From Ignavibacteria bacterium (GTDB taxonomy: Bacteria > Bacteroidota > Ignavibacteria > Kapaibacteriales > UBA4661), in the NCBI GenBank assembly GCA_014654705.1, contig JACVZY010000041.1, forward strand, positions 1-53,415: a DNA stretch of 53,415 nucleotides. Direction: 5' to 3'. Position numbers and translations under genes: made by a program. The notes under the pieces were generated by a model. The model worked only from the letters and a program-made list of their open reading frames with translations. It was not told the DNA's origin and did no database searches. How positions within the stretch are numbered: position 1 is the first letter of the stretch; each line of letters opens with the position of its first letter. Positions 26,546 to 36,482 of the stretch are shown here, piece after piece.

Positions 26546-29500
26546 ATGAAATTGTTTCTCACTGCCACATTCATTCTTTCTAGCTGGCTTGCAATCTCGC
26601 CAAACGGAGTATGGTCGCAAAAAAAGGCTGCAAGCGCAGCCGATGAAAAAAAAGACCTTATGTCGTCGGCAACATTTTCCGGCTTGAAATTTCGCTCCAT
26701 AGGTCCTGCCTATATTTCGGGGCGTATTTCCTCGCTTGCCGTGCATCCGAACAATCGTTCGACGGTCTATGTTGGCGTGGCGTGTGGTGGAGTCTGGAAG
26801 ACCATTAATGCCGGAACGACGTGGGAGCCGCTTTTCGATGGGGAAGGCTCGTACTCTATCGGCTGCGTGGTGCTTGACCCAAATAACCCGAATACGGTGT
26901 GGGTTGGCTCCGGTGAGAATAATTCCCAACGTTCAGTCGCCTTCGGTGATGGGGTCTATCGCTCCGATGACGGCGGAAAATCATGGAAGAATATGGGCTT
27001 GAAAAAATCGGAACATATTGCCCGCATCGTTATTGACCCACGTAACTCTGATGTGGTGTATGTTGCTGCCCAAGGTCCGCTCTGGGGAGCGAGCGGTGAC
27101 CGGGGTTTATATAAGTCCACCGATGGCGGAAAAACATGGGAGCATTCCTTAAAAATCAGCGAAAATACAGGCGTTACCGATGTCGTCATTGACCCTCGCA
27201 ACCCTGATGTTCTCTACGCTGCGGCTTATCAACGTCGTCGGCATTTTTATACGCTTATTGACGGCGGTCCTGAATCGGCGTTGTACAAATCTACCAACGC
27301 GGGCAAAACATGGGAAAAGCTCACCAGTGGCTTACCGGCAGAGCTTCTGGGACGCATTGGTATTGCCATTTCGCCCGTGAATCCCGATGTATTGTATTTG
27401 ACTGTTGAAGCTGCTAACCGCGCTGGCGGTATCTTCCGTTCTACCAATCGAGGCGCAACATGGGAGAAGCAAAACGGCTTCGATGCAGGAGCGCAGTATT
27501 ATGCTACGATTTTTTGCGACCCGAAGGATGTGAACCGTATTTACGTGATGAATTTCGATATTATGGTTTCTGATAATGGGGGTAAGACGCTTGCGCCAAT
27601 GCCTTCCACCGTGAAGCACGTGGATAATCACGTGATGTGGATTGATCCAAACAACACCAATTACTACCTTGTCGGTTGCGACGGCGGCTTGTATGAGTCC
27701 TTCGACCGGGGCAGTACGTGGAAATATACGCCCAATCTGCCCATTTCCCAGTTTTATCGAGTCTCGGTGGATAATGCGATGCCGTTTTACAACGTTTATG
27801 GCGGAACACAAGATAACAACAGCGTTGGAGGACCGTCGCGCACTATCAATGCTTCGGGCATAACGAATGCAGATTGGTTTATCACGCAGGGCGGGGACGG
27901 CTTCAAAACGCAAATTGACCCAAGCGATCCTAATATCGTCTATGCACAAGCACAACACGCTGCCATTTGCCGTTACGACAAGAAAAGCGGCGAAAAAACA
28001 GGGATTCAACCACAACCTGAGCCGGGAGAAATGCTGCGATGGAACTGGGACACGCCGCTTATTATCAGCTCGCATTCACCGACGCGGCTGTATATCGGTG
28101 CGCAAAAACTCTTCCGCAGCGACGACCGAGGCGACACGTGGAAGGCTGTCAGCGGCGATTTATCACGGCAAATAGACCGCAATAAACTTCCCGTGATGGG
28201 CAAAGTTTGGGGCGTGGATGCGGTTGCTAAAAATGTCTCCACAGCATTTTACGGCAATCTTTCCTGTATTGCAGAATCGCCCAAGAAAGAAGGACTCATC
28301 TATGTCGGCACCGATGATGGGCTGATACAAATAACTGAAAACGGCGGCGCGTCGTGGAGAAAAATTGAGAAACTGCCGGGAGTACCGGAAAACGCTTATG
28401 TTACTTGCCTCTACGCTTCGCAGCACGATGCAAACACTGTCTATGCGTCCTTCACGAATCACCAAAACGCCGATTTTACGCCGTATATTTTGAAAAGCAC
28501 TGATGCCGGAAAAACGTGGGTTTCACTGAAAGCAAATTTGCCGGAAAGCGGCATGGTTTGGGGCATTGCCGAAGACCATGTGAACTCGAATTTGCTCTTT
28601 ATCGGAACGGAATTTGGTGTGTCCTTCACCACCGATGGCGGTAAAAAATGGATACAACTCAAAGGCGGCTTGCCGACGATTGCCGTGCGCGAGGTAGTCA
28701 TCCAAAAGCGGGAAAACGATCTTGTGCTTGGTACATTCGGACGTGGTTTTTATATTCTCGACGATTACACGCCTTTGCGTAATGTCAGTTCTGAAGCGCT
28801 TGCGAAAGATGCTACTATTTTTCCTATTAAACCAGCTCTGCTCTATATTCCAGCCCGACCCAACAGCGGAAAAAGCAAAGGACATTTAGGCGATTCCTTC
28901 TTCACGGCGGATAACCCTGAGTACGGCGCAACGTTTACCTATTACCTAAACACCGCCCCCAAAACCAAAAAGCAACTGCGGAAAGATGCCGAAAAAGAGG
29001 CAGAAAAAAACGGCTCGGCTACACCGTACCCTAGCTATGATGCGCTTCGTGCAGAGGCGGAAGAGGAAGAACCAACGCTACATTTTACCATCACGGATAA
29101 AAGTGGAAACCTTGTACGCCGCATTACAACAAAGCCGCAAACGGGAATGAACCGCGTTGTATGGGATTTATCGTATCCCGACCCAAACCCTACACAACTC
29201 ACTCCGCCACCCTCGAATAGTTATAGTTTCGAGTTTGGAGACCGCATTGGCGGCGCACTCGTGATGCCGGGTGAATACGCTGTTTCTCTTGCCAAGCGTG
29301 TGGATGGTGTAATGATGGAACTTGTTTCACCACAGTCCTTCACTGTTCAAAAACTCAACAACGTTACACTTCCCGCCTCAGACCTTGCCGCATTGACGGC
29401 ATTTCAGCGCAAGATTGACAAAATGCAGCGCTCAGTTTTTGGGGCAGTGGAGGCGGCAAATAGTATCAAGACTCGTTTGCAATATATCAAAAAGGCGCTC

Positions 29501-29857
29501 TTGGATGCAGAAAAGCCCGATGCAAATCTCCTCCAAACCGTATCAGTGCTTGATAAACAAATGAATAAACTGCTTATTGCTTTGCGAGGTGATGTTGTTA
29601 TTGCAAAGCATAATGAGCCAGTTCCGCTTTCTATTTCTGACCGCGTTGCTCAAATTGTCGGCGACCAGATTGCGTCCACTTCGGCACCGACCAAAACGCA
29701 CGAGGCGACGTACACTATTGCAGCAAATGAGTTTGCACCTGTGCTTGCGGAATTAAAAAAAGTCATCGAAACTGATCTTGTAAGTCTTGAAAAAGCGTTA
29801 GACATCGCCGGAGCGCCATGGACTCCGGGGCGTATTCCGACGTGGACGAAGGAGTAA
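26546..29857 (+). CDS. Sortilin/VPS10-like BNR-repeat secreted protein
   Basis: 1103 residues: signal peptide (about 1-24, ending VWSQ), then two large propellers made of BNR/Asp-box blades (for example SDDGGKSWKN, STDGGKTWEH, STNRGATWEK, SDDRGDTWKA, STDAGKTWVS, TTDGGKKWIQ) to about 730. The C-terminal third has a lysine/glutamate-rich linker, a FlgD-like beta segment (VRRITTKPQTGMNRVVWDLSYP) and helices. The family is often annotated as sialidase- or glycosyl-hydrolase-like, but I see no sialidase Arg triad, so enzyme activity is doubtful. It is followed after 86 bp by a tricorn-like protease and may act with it (inference). Confidence 0.88.
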   Translation: MKLFLTATFILSSWLAISPNGVWSQKKAASAADEKKDLMSSATFSGLKFRSIGPAYISGRISSLAVHPNNRSTVYVGVACGGVWKTINAGTTWEPLFDGEGSYSIGCVVLDPNNPNTVWVGSGENNSQRSVAFGDGVYRSDDGGKSWKNMGLKKSEHIARIVIDPRNSDVVYVAAQGPLWGASGDRGLYKSTDGGKTWEHSLKISENTGVTDVVIDPRNPDVLYAAAYQRRRHFYTLIDGGPESALYKSTNAGKTWEKLTSGLPAELLGRIGIAISPVNPDVLYLTVEAANRAGGIFRSTNRGATWEKQNGFDAGAQYYATIFCDPKDVNRIYVMNFDIMVSDNGGKTLAPMPSTVKHVDNHVMWIDPNNTNYYLVGCDGGLYESFDRGSTWKYTPNLPISQFYRVSVDNAMPFYNVYGGTQDNNSVGGPSRTINASGITNADWFITQGGDGFKTQIDPSDPNIVYAQAQHAAICRYDKKSGEKTGIQPQPEPGEMLRWNWDTPLIISSHSPTRLYIGAQKLFRSDDRGDTWKAVSGDLSRQIDRNKLPVMGKVWGVDAVAKNVSTAFYGNLSCIAESPKKEGLIYVGTDDGLIQITENGGASWRKIEKLPGVPENAYVTCLYASQHDANTVYASFTNHQNADFTPYILKSTDAGKTWVSLKANLPESGMVWGIAEDHVNSNLLFIGTEFGVSFTTDGGKKWIQLKGGLPTIAVREVVIQKRENDLVLGTFGRGFYILDDYTPLRNVSSEALAKDATIFPIKPALLYIPARPNSGKSKGHLGDSFFTADNPEYGATFTYYLNTAPKTKKQLRKDAEKEAEKNGSATPYPSYDALRAEAEEEEPTLHFTITDKSGNLVRRITTKPQTGMNRVVWDLSYPDPNPTQLTPPPSNSYSFEFGDRIGGALVMPGEYAVSLAKRVDGVMMELVSPQSFTVQKLNNVTLPASDLAALTAFQRKIDKMQRSVFGAVEAANSIKTRLQYIKKALLDAEKPDANLLQTVSVLDKQMNKLLIALRGDVVIAKHNEPVPLSISDRVAQIVGDQIASTSAPTKTHEATYTIAANEFAPVLAELKKVIETDLVSLEKALDIAGAPWTPGRIPTWTKE

Positions 29858-29943
29858 TTTTCATTACACCAATTCCCCCCAAAAAAATCAATTTGCCCCA
29901 AACCCGCTTCTATTCATCACACATTCTATCATAAGGGAAGTAT

Positions 29944-32900
29944 ATGAAGTACCGTTCACTATTGTTACTGCTTTTCGGTGCGTTGCTGCAAACAATGACA
30001 TTTGCCCAAACACCACTCTGGATGCGCTATCCGGCACTTTCGCCTGACGGCACAACGATTTGCTTTAGCTACAAAGGCGATTTATGGCTTGTACCAAGCG
30101 CAGGCGGGCGGGCGAGTATGCTCACACAGCACGAAGCACACGATATGCGTCCCGTTTGGTCGCCCGATGGAAAACATATTGCCTTTGCCTCCGACAGGCA
30201 CGGCAATATGGATGTTTTTGTGATTCCGGTAAGTGGTGGTGCGGCAAAACGCCTAACGTTCCATTCTAACAACGAGTTTCCGACAGGGTTTTCGCCCGAT
30301 GGGAAAAATATTCTCTTTTTTGCGAACCGCCAAGACAACGCCAAAAACGCACAATTTCCAAACGGTTATATGTCTGAATTATACAGTGTTGCGGTGCAGG
30401 GAAGTCAGCCAAAGCAAGTTCTGACAACGCCTGCGCAGGATGCAGTGTTCAATAAGTCCGGTACGACGCTACTTTTCCATGACCGCAAAAGCCCCGAAGA
30501 TGAGTGGCGTAAACATCACACCTCATCGGTTGCGCGTGACGTTTGGTCGTGGGATGTCAAGTCCGGCAAATACACGAAACTTACGAAGTTTGTCGGCGAA
30601 GACCGCAATCCCGTCTGGAGTCCTGATGGCAACGAGGTCTATTATCTTTCCGAACAGAGTGGAACATTTAACGTCTGGAAGTTCGCTCTCGCCAACCCCA
30701 ATCAACCCTCGCAGGTAACATCACACACCAAACATCCCGTCCGATTTTTGAGCATGGCACAAAATGGAACGGTATGTTACGGCTTCAATGGCGAGATTTA
30801 TACGAAGTCTCCGACCGAAAGCGAAGGAAAAAAAGTAGCAATTGAAATTGTTGTCGAAGACAAAAAAAATGCGCAGAAATTCCAAGCAATTACCGCTGGT
30901 GCAAGCGATTTCGCCGTTTCGCCGAATGGCAAAGAAGTTGCGTTTATCGTGCGCGGCGAAGTGTTTGTTTCGGCAGTGGATTATGACATCACCAAGCGCA
31001 TCACTACAACACCGGAGCAGGAACGCTCGGTGAGTTTCAGCCCAGACGGGCGCTCACTCCTGTATGCAGGAGAGCGGGGCGGTTCGTGGAATCTGTACCA
31101 AACCAGCATCGTGCGCTCCAAAGAGGACGAACCCTATTTCTACAAATCTACCGCGCTTAAAGAAGAAGCAATTTTGGCAACGGCGGACGAAGAATTTCAG
31201 CCACTTTATTCGCCTGATGGCTCGGAAGTGGCGTATTTACATGAGCGCAACGCCCTCAAGATTCTCAACCTCAAAACCAAGCAAGTACGCCAAGTGCTGG
31301 ACAGTAGCAAAAATTATTCCTACGCCGATGGCGATGTAAATTTTGATTGGTCGCCGGATGGTGCTTACTTGGTCTGTACGACGCTTGGTAAAGAACAGAA
31401 TATCGGCGAGGTGGTGCTGGTGGATGCACAAGGCAAAAAAGCGCCTGTGAATCTCACACAAAGCGGTTACGACGACAACGCACCCAAATGGGCTGCCTCC
31501 GGCGCAATGATGATTTGGGCATCCAGCAAAAACGGTTTCAAATCACACGGTTCTCAAGGTTGGCAACAGGATGTGTACGGGATGTTTTTCACGCAAGAAG
31601 CATTTGACCGCTTTAATCTTACGCGAGAAGAATTTGATGCCATGAAAACAAAAGAAGCTGCCGAGAAAAAAGCAGAAAAAGCCGACGACAAAAGTGCTGA
31701 CAAAACGGATAAAAAGGACGATAAAGCCGCAAAACCAGCCAAGAAGCCGCTCGAACTCGACCTTGCCAACATCGAAGATCGCACACTGCGGCTGACGCTC
31801 CATTCCTCGAATTTAGCAGATTATGTTTTGTCCCCCGATGGCGAACGGTTGTACTATTTGTGCGCCTTCGAGAAAGGTTTTGATTTGTGGGTGCATAAAC
31901 TCCGCGACAAAGAAACGAAGCTGCTTACAAAACTCGACGCGCAAGGCGGCGGATCGCTTCAACAAGCAAGTGATGGAAAATTTATTTTTGTGTTGACAGG
32001 TGGCGCGGCAGGAGCAATTATCCGTATTGACACCGCAAACGGACAGCAAAAGCGCATCACGCTTCGCGGTGAAGGTACGCTGAATGCTGCTGCTGAACGG
32101 GAATATATGTTTGAGCATATCTGGCGACAGACACTCAAAAAATTCTATCGCGTGGATATGCAGGGCGTAGATTGGGCATGGTACAAGCGAGAGTATGCAA
32201 AGTACGTTCCGCATATTTCCAATAATTGGGAATTTTCCGAAATGATGAGCGAGCTTTTGGGCGAACTCAACGCTTCGCACACGGGTTGTCGCTATAATCC
32301 AAGATTCGATGCGGAAAACAGCGATCAAACTGCTTCACTGGGAGCATTCTATGACGAAAGTTATACGGGAAGCGGTCTTAAAATTGCGGAAATTCTTGAT
32401 AAATCGCCTCTTGACCGTGCGAATCTTCGGATCAAAGCGGGAATGGTGATTGAAAAAATTGATGGCGTTGCTATTACGCCGGAGCAAGACGCGACGGCAC
32501 TTCTGAACCGCAAAGCCGATAAACCAACGCTGCTTTCGCTTTTTGACCCGACAGCAAACAAACGCTGGGAAGAAGTCGTCAAGCCAATTTCGTTGCCGCA
32601 AGAAAATGAACTCCTTTACCAACGCTGGATACAAGCCCGCCGCGAAGAAACCGAGCGCCTCTCGAAAGGGCGCATCGGCTATGTGCATATTCGTTCTATG
32701 GGTGATGCACAGTTTCGTCCGTTTTATGCCGACGTGATGGGGCGTTATGCCGACAAAGACGCAATTATTGTGGATACACGCTACAATGGAGGTGGGTGGC
32801 TGCATGAAGATTTAGTAACGCTTTTAAGTGGAAAACGCTACGCAACATTTTTACCACGCGGACAGAAAATCGGCTCTGATCCTGTCACAAAGTGGCAGCG

Positions 32901-33222
32901 CAAGTCCATCGTGCTGATGAGCGAGGGTAATTATTCCAATGCACATGGATTTCCGTACAGTTACCGGGCGCTTGGGCTTGGTAAGCTCGTTGGAACGCCT
33001 GTTGCTGGTACAGCGACATCCGTATGGTGGGAAACACAACAAGATAATATGTTAGTTTTTGGTATTCCCGAAATCGGTAAGCATGACGTAAATGGAAAAT
33101 ACCTAGAAAACCAGCAATTGGAGCCGGATGTTTTAATTTATAACGATCCCGAAAGTGTTTCGCAAGGGCGTGATTTGCAGTTAGAAAAGGCGATTGAGGT
33201 ATTATTGCAGGATTTGAAATAA
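29944..33222 (+). CDS. Tricorn-like S41 family peptidase
   Basis: 1092 residues. A signal peptide ends TFAQ (about 22). PD40/TolB-type blades form one or two propellers (PALSPDGTTICF, PVWSPDGKHIAF, PVWSPDGNEVYY, VSFSPDGRSLLY and others) to about 650, interrupted by a Lys/Asp/Ala-rich insert near 570-600. A tricorn core domain is followed by PDZ (about 798-885, SGLKIAEILDKSPLDRANLRIKAGMVIEKI split over two segments) and the S41 protease domain, with candidate nucleophile Ser998 in EGNYSNAHGF and the GTPVAGT strand. Tricorn-type proteases cut peptides released by other proteases; this one is probably periplasmic or surface located. Confidence 0.92.
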   Translation: MKYRSLLLLLFGALLQTMTFAQTPLWMRYPALSPDGTTICFSYKGDLWLVPSAGGRASMLTQHEAHDMRPVWSPDGKHIAFASDRHGNMDVFVIPVSGGAAKRLTFHSNNEFPTGFSPDGKNILFFANRQDNAKNAQFPNGYMSELYSVAVQGSQPKQVLTTPAQDAVFNKSGTTLLFHDRKSPEDEWRKHHTSSVARDVWSWDVKSGKYTKLTKFVGEDRNPVWSPDGNEVYYLSEQSGTFNVWKFALANPNQPSQVTSHTKHPVRFLSMAQNGTVCYGFNGEIYTKSPTESEGKKVAIEIVVEDKKNAQKFQAITAGASDFAVSPNGKEVAFIVRGEVFVSAVDYDITKRITTTPEQERSVSFSPDGRSLLYAGERGGSWNLYQTSIVRSKEDEPYFYKSTALKEEAILATADEEFQPLYSPDGSEVAYLHERNALKILNLKTKQVRQVLDSSKNYSYADGDVNFDWSPDGAYLVCTTLGKEQNIGEVVLVDAQGKKAPVNLTQSGYDDNAPKWAASGAMMIWASSKNGFKSHGSQGWQQDVYGMFFTQEAFDRFNLTREEFDAMKTKEAAEKKAEKADDKSADKTDKKDDKAAKPAKKPLELDLANIEDRTLRLTLHSSNLADYVLSPDGERLYYLCAFEKGFDLWVHKLRDKETKLLTKLDAQGGGSLQQASDGKFIFVLTGGAAGAIIRIDTANGQQKRITLRGEGTLNAAAEREYMFEHIWRQTLKKFYRVDMQGVDWAWYKREYAKYVPHISNNWEFSEMMSELLGELNASHTGCRYNPRFDAENSDQTASLGAFYDESYTGSGLKIAEILDKSPLDRANLRIKAGMVIEKIDGVAITPEQDATALLNRKADKPTLLSLFDPTANKRWEEVVKPISLPQENELLYQRWIQARREETERLSKGRIGYVHIRSMGDAQFRPFYADVMGRYADKDAIIVDTRYNGGGWLHEDLVTLLSGKRYATFLPRGQKIGSDPVTKWQRKSIVLMSEGNYSNAHGFPYSYRALGLGKLVGTPVAGTATSVWWETQQDNMLVFGIPEIGKHDVNGKYLENQQLEPDVLIYNDPESVSQGRDLQLEKAIEVLLQDLK

Positions 33223-33234
33223 CATAATACACAA

Positions 33235-33295
33235 GTTGGAGTGCGAACGGAAGTTCGCAAAACAGGGATGTGGAATTGTAAATTCGCATTCCAAC
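33235..33295. repeat. Nested alternative hairpins after the protease gene
   Basis: The 13-bp arms gttggagtgcgaa (33235-33247) and ttcgcattccaac (33283-33295) pair with one G-U. A second, perfect 7-bp hairpin, tgcgaac-ggaa-gttcgca (33242-33259), shares the left arm, so the two structures exclude one another. It lies 12 bp past the protease stop: a terminator, switch or small palindromic element. Confidence 0.5.
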
Positions 33296-33345
33296 TATTC
33301 AGAACCACTTACACGAAGCAATAAAAGTAGGCGATAAAAACATTT

Positions 33346-34002
33346 ATGAAAACGTACCTTTTGTATTTCCTCTTGCTCTCATTTCCTTTTGCGGCTACCG
33401 CACAAAAGCAGCAAGTTTATAATCTTCCTCAGCTCATGGAGCAAGGAAAAATCACGGTCTTCAACCGTGATTGCACAATCATACAGGAAAATTCGACAAA
33501 ATTCCTTCGACTTCCCGATAAAGAAGGTGAAGGTTTGGTCTGGCTGCCTATCAAGGAATTTAAGAATGGAACGATTAGAGTCGAAATGAGAGGCAAAGAT
33601 GTGTATCAACGAAGTTTTGTCGGAATTGCTTTTTATGGATTGAATGATAGCACCTATGATGCGATTTATTGCCGTCCCTTCAATTTTCAAACGACCGATT
33701 CTGTTCGTCGTATTCATGCCATCCAATACATTTCGCAGCCCGCATACCCGTGGAGAAGACTACGAGCAGAACAAAACGGGGTGTTTGAAAATGACATTCT
33801 CAACGCACCAAAGCCAACAGATTGGTTTACGATGAGAATAGTTATTGCAAACGATTCAATCGCAGCATTCATCAATCGAGCAAACAAGCCCTCCTTGGTG
33901 GTAAAAAAATTGCATAATCGAGAAAAAGGTTCAGTAGGAGTTTTTGTTGCTGATAGAAGCGATGGAGATTTTAAGAGCGTTGTTGTGACATATGAAAAGT
34001 AA
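33346..34002 (+). CDS. Secreted concanavalin-like (DUF1080-type) protein
   Basis: 218 residues with a signal peptide ending ATAQ (about 19). The mature sequence looks like a single beta-sandwich of the concanavalin/LamG or DUF1080 kind: LWLPIKEFKNGTIRVEMRG-like central strands, RSFVGIAFYGLNDSTYDAIY, a PAYPWRRLR turn, WFTMRIVIANDSIAAFINRA, and a closing GSVGVFVADRSDGDFKSVVV. This fold binds or cleaves sugars in some members; no catalytic residues can be assigned here. The gene follows the nested hairpins after the protease. Confidence 0.72.
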   Translation: MKTYLLYFLLLSFPFAATAQKQQVYNLPQLMEQGKITVFNRDCTIIQENSTKFLRLPDKEGEGLVWLPIKEFKNGTIRVEMRGKDVYQRSFVGIAFYGLNDSTYDAIYCRPFNFQTTDSVRRIHAIQYISQPAYPWRRLRAEQNGVFENDILNAPKPTDWFTMRIVIANDSIAAFINRANKPSLVVKKLHNREKGSVGVFVADRSDGDFKSVVVTYEK

Positions 34003-34071
34003 GCGTTTGCCATAGCTGTGCACGACCAATTCAACGGAAATTTTCTTGATAACTTTACCCTCAAAACATTT

Positions 34072-35016
34072 ATGCAATATTATTACCAAATTCTAATCGT
34101 GCTCTGTGGTATGCAATTCTTAGTACACAGCACTCTGGCTTATGCAGCAACCAATACGATAGATTCTGCCGCCCGCGCCGAAGCAAACGCATTTTTTCAG
34201 CAACAAAACTGGAAAAATGCTGCCGCTCGGTATCTTGCAATCGTCAAAGAAGAGCCGAAAAATGGCGGTGCATGGTTCAGGCTGGGCGTTGCTCTGCACG
34301 GAGAAGGGAAATTCAAAGAGGCAATCGAATCATATAAACAAGCACTTCAACTCAATTTCCAAACGACGAGTGCGACCTTTCGTCTCGCCCGCGTCTATGC
34401 GGTCTTGAAGCAACCCCAAAAAGCACTCGACGAGTTGCACAGCGTCGTTAGGGGAGGGTTTGCAGTTTCTCGGCAGGGCCTGGAGATGGAATCGGATTTC
34501 GATGCCATTCGTAGAGAGTCGCGGTATGAAAAAATTGTTTTGGAAGCAGAAAAAAATCTCTGCGTTACGTGTGATGCCGTGCCGGAAAACAGGCAATTTG
34601 ATTTCTGGCTTGGCGCGTGGGATGTTCGCCCTTACGCCACGCCCAATCTGCCACCAACCGCACGGAGTATTATTGAGCGGGCGAATGGGAATTGTACTAT
34701 TGTCGAAAATTATTACACTAAAGGCGGCTATGTAGGGAAAAGTTTCAATATTTACGACCCCGTGCAGCGCAAGTGGCGGCAGTTTTGGAACGATAACGGC
34801 GGCACGGTGATAGAATTTTTCGGTGAGTACGATGCTGCCGAAAAAGCGCTCAAATACCGCAGCGAGAGTATAAACGCACAAGGACAAAAACAACTGGGTA
34901 AAATGACATTCTATAATCTGGATGCAAATCGAGTACGTCAATTATGGGAAGTGTCCACCGACGACGGAAAAACATGGATAACTGCATTTGACGGACTTTA
35001 CACAAGAAGGAAATAA
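34072..35016 (+). CDS. Secreted TPR protein with DUF1579-like C-terminal domain
   Basis: 314 residues from ATG 34072, which gives a signal peptide ending LAYAA; an upstream GTG adds 18 unlikely residues. N-terminal TPR units (about 35-130): AFFQQQNWKNAAARYLAIVK, then WFRLGVALHGEGKFKEAIES, then FRLARVYAVLKQPQKALDEL. From about 175, FDFWLGAWDVRP begins a domain of the DUF1579-like group with CTIVENYYTKGGYVGKSFNI and WRQFWNDNGGTVIEF, ending VSTDDGKTWITAFDGLY. Proteins of this design are common in Bacteroidota and uncharacterised. Confidence 0.8.
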   Translation: MQYYYQILIVLCGMQFLVHSTLAYAATNTIDSAARAEANAFFQQQNWKNAAARYLAIVKEEPKNGGAWFRLGVALHGEGKFKEAIESYKQALQLNFQTTSATFRLARVYAVLKQPQKALDELHSVVRGGFAVSRQGLEMESDFDAIRRESRYEKIVLEAEKNLCVTCDAVPENRQFDFWLGAWDVRPYATPNLPPTARSIIERANGNCTIVENYYTKGGYVGKSFNIYDPVQRKWRQFWNDNGGTVIEFFGEYDAAEKALKYRSESINAQGQKQLGKMTFYNLDANRVRQLWEVSTDDGKTWITAFDGLYTRRK

Positions 35017-35048
35017 GAAATGAACATTCCCAATAAAGCATTTCAAAT

Positions 35049-35959
35049 GTGATATTGTATGTGAGGCGTGTACTTGATTTGCTGATTCTTCGCGTATTCT
35101 TTTCCATTTCGCTTCCTGCTGGGCAGGATGGTTTTGCGCCATCTCAAGGAGTGCAAATCTATTACAACACTTTTGGTAAGGGACATTCCATAGTGATTAT
35201 CAACAGCGGCCCCGGGATAAATAGTAATAGCTTCGAGGGTGTGGCAAAAAAACTTTCCGCGAATAACTGAACTATCATCTTCGACCAGCGCAGAACAGGG
35301 AAGTCCGTGCTGCTAGTGATTGATATCTCGACGATTACGATGGAGCTTATGGTGTGGTATATCGAAGCGCTCTGCAAGCATCTGAACATCGAAATATGGA
35401 CTGTGATGGGACATTCCTGTGGCGGAATCCTCGCGTCGTATTACGCAACGCTTCACCCGAACAGAATTGACAAACTTATTCTATCCTCATCCGGCAGACG
35501 GAATCTGGATTTGCTCACGTACGCTGGACAAAGCATCAATGACAAACTCAGCAAGCAGGAACGCGATTCGCTGGCGTGGTGGAACGAGAAAATTGCGGGC
35601 GACGAGGCAAGCTATTTTGCGCGGCTTCAGCTCGGCAAGGCACTTGCTCTGGCATACTTGTATGATAAAAATACGTTCCCATTATTGCTGAACGCTTGAC
35701 GTAGGGCAATGCGACTATCTATGATTTAGTCTATACCAATCTTACCAAAATCAAATAGTACTATACGGGACTGCTGAAAATTTTGTGCAGTTGGCTCTCA
35801 TTATCCAAGGCAAACAAGACATTATTCATAAAAAAAACAGCTAGTCTGGCGCACGAGGGGCTGCCCAATTCAACCCTAGTACTACTCGAAGGTTGTGGGC
35901 ACTACGATTGGCTAAATAAGGAAGCGGAATATCTCACGGTAATAGAAAGGTTTATGTAG
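35049..35959 (+). pseudogene. Dead paralogue of the alpha/beta hydrolase
   Basis: The frame aligns along its length with the hydrolase at 15679-16617: IINSGPGINSNSFEGVAKKL, DQRRTGKSVLL, GHSCGGILASYYATLHPNR, then LNKEAEYLTVIERFM. It is broken by an in-frame TGA at 35268-35270, a frameshift near 35675 and a TAG just after 35705, and the oxyanion/elbow motifs have drifted (GGPG to SGPG). The Ser of the elbow is still present. It is a divergent duplicate, not a recent copy. Confidence 0.85.
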
Positions 35960-36048
35960 TGCAAACCTTGAGAATCAATGTGGCTCGTCAGCCTTGAAAT
36001 ACGCATCGTGGGTAATGGGACACGGATAGCAAAGTTGGTTCAGAATTT

Positions 36049-36285
36049 TCACGGAGAGAAGAATGAGAATATCTCTTTTGTATCGGTACATTCTTGATAA
36101 TACTGTTTGAATCTACGATACCCGGCATGATGAAACCACACCAGAATGGTCATCACCTCACTTGGGCAAAGGTCTGGCTGACGAACACGGCGTACACCAT
36201 TTGACACCGAAAGACGTGGAAAAGAACTCTGTGCAACAAACTTGCAAAAGTTATCAATGTCGTAGTAGATTGTTGTTATGTCCAT
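36049..36285 (-). pseudogene. IS982-family transposase, N-terminal fragment
   Basis: The 78-residue frame starts MDITTIYYDIDNFCKFV and contains SEVMTILVWFHHAGYRRFKQ, the typical N-terminus of IS982-type transposases, which are normally about 280-300 residues. The DDE core is absent: the frame ends at 36049 and no continuation is seen to its left. It is a truncated relic. Confidence 0.75.
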
Positions 36286-36452
36286 TGGACACCTCTGGAA
36301 AAGAAAGGGTTAGAGAATATGCAACTCTAATTTCCGGAGGTTTTGTTACTTTTCAAAGTTATCCCGAATTCACGTTAAGAAGCATTGGGCATTTCTGGGA
36401 GAAGCGCGAAGAACGCGTTGAAATTGAACTTGAACTTGTCTATGCCCATGCG

Positions 36453-36468
36453 GCAGGCTAAAGCCTGC
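36453..36468. repeat. Perfect short palindrome gcaggctaaagcctgc
   Basis: 7-bp arms and a 2-nt centre, lying between the IS982 and IS630 relics. It resembles REP-like intergenic palindromes. Only one copy was noticed in the window. Confidence 0.4.
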
Positions 36469-36482
36469 AAGCACAATAACTA

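Noticed and set aside
26546-29857. Calling the BNR protein a sialidase
   Set aside because: Asp-box repeats alone do not define a sialidase and no Arg triad was found.
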